Below the pieces are notes generated by a model. That model made no database searches and was not told the DNA's origin. It saw only the letters and a list, made by a program, of their open reading frames with translations. The translations under genes were made by a program, and so were the position numbers. Shown here piece after piece: positions 61,967-64,000 of a stretch of 64,000 nucleotides of DNA (position 1 is its first letter; the number at the start of each line of letters is the position of its first letter). This DNA comes from Rhizobium sp. BK251 (lineage in GTDB: Bacteria > Pseudomonadota > Alphaproteobacteria > Rhizobiales > Rhizobiaceae): the NCBI RefSeq assembly GCF_004345245.1, contig NZ_SLUQ01000004.1:62001-126000 (forward strand), read 5' to 3'.

Positions 61967-63511
61967 ATGCGCTTACGTCATATCGCCTATATATCGCTGA
62001 TGGCGCTGGCCCTTGCTGGCTGCAATGACGCTATGGACGCGACGACTGCGATCGACCTGTCGAAAGTCAAGGACAAGGTCGAACAGCCGCTCCCCCCGCG
62101 CATCCTCGCTGAAATGCGCACGAAAGGGATGGATCGCAATTCCCCGATCATGATCCGCATCTTCAAGGAAGAAGGCGCTCTCGAGATCTGGAAGGCGAAG
62201 ACCGACAGCCGCTTCGAAAAGATCGCCGACTACAAGATTTGCGCATGGTCCGGCCGTCTCGGTCCGAAGGTCAAGGAAGGCGACCGGCAGGCGCCGGAAG
62301 GCTTCTACAATCTGACGCCGGCCAACCTCAATCCCTATTCGAAATACTACCTCGCCATCAACACCGGCTTTCCGAACCGCTACGACCAGGCAAACGGACG
62401 TTCCGGCGCCAACCTGATGATCCATGGCGCGTGCTCGTCCTCGGGCTGCTATTCCATGACCGACGAGCAGGTCCTGGAGATCTATGCCTTTGCCCGCGAC
62501 GCCTTCAAGGGCGGCCAGAAATCCGTCCAGTTGGAGGCCTTCCCCTTCCGCATGACCGCGGAGAACATGGTAAAGCACCGCCTTAGCCCGCATTACGACT
62601 TCTGGAAGATGCTGAAGGTCGGCTACGACAACTTCGAGGTCACCAAGCGTCCGCCGGAAGTAAACGTCTGCGAGAAGAAATACGTCTTCAACCAGCAGGT
62701 AGCGGACGGGACGACATTCAACGCCGCCGGCGCATGCCCGGCCATGTCGACGCCCCCCGCGCTCATGGCCGCGCTTTCCGCCTATGACAAGGACTACCAG
62801 CGCGGCTACGCCAAGGCGATGAGCAAGTTCGACGGCATGGCCTGGTACGACCCGACCGAAGCCGAGCGCAAGGCGGTCGTTGCAAAGCTGCGCAAGGGCC
62901 GCGATCTGGCGTACGCGCCGACAGGTACGGCGCTCGAAGCCGGCCGCTTGGTCAAGGTCGCAGAACTTGAGCAGATCTCGGACAAGCAGTCGGCCGCCGC
63001 CGCGGCCGGAAAGCCGCTGCCGAGTGCGAAGACTGCGCTCGCCCCGACGCGCGTCGTGCCGACGGCACCGGCGGCAGGCAGCGAGCCGGCAGCCCCAGCC
63101 GCACAACAGGACGGCGCGGCCACCATGGTCGCTACCGCCACACCTTCGAGCATTCCCGTGCCCAAGCCCAATCCGCTGGCATTCGCGCCAGAGCCGCAGG
63201 CTGAGACGCAGGCGGCAGCCAAGAAGCCCTTCTGGCGCTTCTGGGGCAGGGAAGATGCACCTCCGGCACCCGCTGCTGCGGCACCCGCAATCGCAGCGAC
63301 GCCCGCCGCGCCAAGCGGTGACGCTCAACCGGCCGCTGCAACACGGCCAGCCGTCGTGCCCGCGGCCGCTCCGGCCCCAGCGGCGTCCACGCAGCCCGCC
63401 CCTGCTCCGGCAGAGGCCGCTGCTGCGGACCAGCAGAATGCACCGCCGCCGGCCGCTGCGGTGCAGGTGGCCGAAAAGAAACCCTTCTGGAAGTTCTGGG
63501 CCAAGCAATGA
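61967..63511 (+). CDS. Lipoprotein L,D-transpeptidase (YkuD/YafK family) with Pro/Ala tail
   Basis: A 514-residue envelope enzyme. A lipobox LALAGC puts the lipid-modified Cys at 19. The YkuD catalytic block at His153 to Cys161 (IHGACSSSGCYSMT) is complete, within a YafK-like domain (ICAWSGRLGPKVKEGDRQAPEGFYNLTPANLNPYSKYYLAINTGFPN). From about residue 330 the protein is Ala/Pro/Gln-rich and disordered, and contains the motif KKPFW-R/K-FW twice, at 419-426 and 504-511. It would cross-link or anchor peptidoglycan at the outer membrane. The 3' end overlaps tusA by four bases. Confidence 0.9.
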   Translation: MRLRHIAYISLMALALAGCNDAMDATTAIDLSKVKDKVEQPLPPRILAEMRTKGMDRNSPIMIRIFKEEGALEIWKAKTDSRFEKIADYKICAWSGRLGPKVKEGDRQAPEGFYNLTPANLNPYSKYYLAINTGFPNRYDQANGRSGANLMIHGACSSSGCYSMTDEQVLEIYAFARDAFKGGQKSVQLEAFPFRMTAENMVKHRLSPHYDFWKMLKVGYDNFEVTKRPPEVNVCEKKYVFNQQVADGTTFNAAGACPAMSTPPALMAALSAYDKDYQRGYAKAMSKFDGMAWYDPTEAERKAVVAKLRKGRDLAYAPTGTALEAGRLVKVAELEQISDKQSAAAAAGKPLPSAKTALAPTRVVPTAPAAGSEPAAPAAQQDGAATMVATATPSSIPVPKPNPLAFAPEPQAETQAAAKKPFWRFWGREDAPPAPAAAAPAIAATPAAPSGDAQPAAATRPAVVPAAAPAPAASTQPAPAPAEAAAADQQNAPPPAAAVQVAEKKPFWKFWAKQ

Positions 63512-63741
63512 GCGGCCTGGAGGCCGCCTTCTATGACCTGCGCGGGCTGAAATGCCCTCTGCCGGTCCTCAAGGCGCGCAAGAAGCTCGCCTCCATGCAG
63601 GCTGGCGACCTGCTCCGCATCGAGACGACCGATCCGCTCGCGACGATCGATATCCCGCATTTCTGCAACGAGAACGGTCACGAGCTCGTCGAGACGGCGA
63701 AGACCGCGAGCGGCCATCGCTTCGTCATTCGCAAGGGATAG
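63508..63741 (+). CDS. TusA-family sulfur carrier protein
   Basis: A 77-residue protein of the TusA/SirA fold. The persulfide Cys16 lies in the family motif LRGLKCPLPVLKARK. The rest, IETTDPLATIDIPHFCNENGHELVE, fits the two-layer sandwich. TusA-like proteins pass sulfur from cysteine desulfurases to tRNA thiolation and other acceptors. Its ATG overlaps the stop of the transpeptidase gene (ATGA), so it is translationally coupled, which is functionally odd. Confidence 0.92.
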   Translation: MSGLEAAFYDLRGLKCPLPVLKARKKLASMQAGDLLRIETTDPLATIDIPHFCNENGHELVETAKTASGHRFVIRKG

Positions 63742-63765
63742 CGCGGGCGACACCCGCCGCAAATT

Positions 63766-64000
63766 TCAGATCTTCATGCCGGGGATGGCGAGAGGATTGT
63801 CCTGCAGGGCCGCACGGTCCGGCTGGTCGATCCGAGGCTTTCCGAGGAAGGCATCGAAAAGGTTCTTCACGAAGGCCTCCGGCAAATCCTTCGTAATGAT
63901 CACCATCCGGGTCCGGCGATCGGTCGGATCGGGCCAGGCCGGCAGGCGCACCGGCGGATGGAAGATGTTCTGCACGCCATGCAGGACGACCGGCCGCTCC
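63766..64000 (-). CDS. CobW-type GTP-binding protein, C-terminal part (5' end outside window)
   Basis: The frame is open to the window edge, so only the last ~78 residues are visible. ERPVVLHGVQNIFHPPVRLPAWPD and TRMVIITKDLPEAFVKNLFDAFLG match the C-terminal domain of CobW/COG0523 GTPases, which act as metal chaperones. The GTPase half lies outside, so whether it serves cobalt, zinc or nitrile hydratase metal loading cannot be said. It converges with tusA. Confidence 0.88.
   Translation of the reverse strand, partial: ERPVVLHGVQNIFHPPVRLPAWPDPTDRRTRMVIITKDLPEAFVKNLFDAFLGKPRIDQPDRAALQDNPLAIPGMKI

Overview
The window looks like chromosomal DNA of a Rhizobiaceae alphaproteobacterium, most likely a Sinorhizobium/Ensifer relative. 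Support comes from GC-rich coding DNA and a set of genes typical of that family: aerobic cobaltochelatase cobS-cobT, the response regulator CpdR, a TIGR02302 protein beside argH-lysA, a DUF2125 protein, and a queuosine-precursor transporter after rpmB. I see no insertion sequence, prophage, CRISPR array or rRNA. One tRNA gene (Leu, anticodon CAA) is present.

Layout. 0-4.7 kb: end of an aldo/keto reductase, a methyltransferase, then a thiolase / TetR / MFS unit whose two regulatory regions share four copies of one operator. 4.8-5.8 kb: tRNA-Leu, a small protein with a CtrA-type box, and a 32-residue membrane peptide. 5.9-12.7 kb: DedA-like and DsbB-like membrane proteins, HNH nuclease, AlkA-type glycosylase, GluQRS, BrkB-like protein, SDR, cobalamin adenosyltransferase and rhomboid protease. 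12.9-15.6 kb: etfBA with a strong terminator, then a 3-hydroxybutyryl-CoA dehydrogenase. 16.1-21 kb: a three-gene aromatic-acid-type efflux set and a GAF-adenylate cyclase.

21.5-30 kb is the accessory-looking part: small orphan genes, a secreted alkylsulfatase, DUF899, two DUF1801 proteins, and an ArsR-SRPBCC pair behind an unusual duplicated inverted operator. 30.2-46.8 kb returns to backbone: tlpA/argH divergent pair, lptM, lysA, TIGR02302, cpdR, hpt, ftsE-ftsX, YdcF, PlsC, ChaC-like, DUF2125, tyrC-hisC and a methyltransferase.

46.8-64 kb: gloB-cupin, an EamA transporter with an odd antisense tail, DUF3108, rpmB, the YhhQ transporter with a possible preQ1-like leader, an esterase/phytase-like protein, cobT-cobS, a J-domain protein and BolA, aroK-aroB-corC, xerD, accA, a lipoprotein L,D-transpeptidase, TusA, and the end of a CobW-type GTPase cut by the window edge.

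The most interesting signals are non-coding. (1) The four-site TetR operator sits inside promoter spacers. (2) An inverted repeat, CGGCTTGTTAA...AACAAGCCG, lies upstream of both cpdR and ftsE, together with TTAACCA(T/C) motifs resembling CtrA sites. (3) A 20-bp perfect inverted repeat covers the arsR promoter and ribosome-binding region. (4) A pseudoknot-capable leader precedes yhhQ. All regulatory readings are inferences from sequence pattern.
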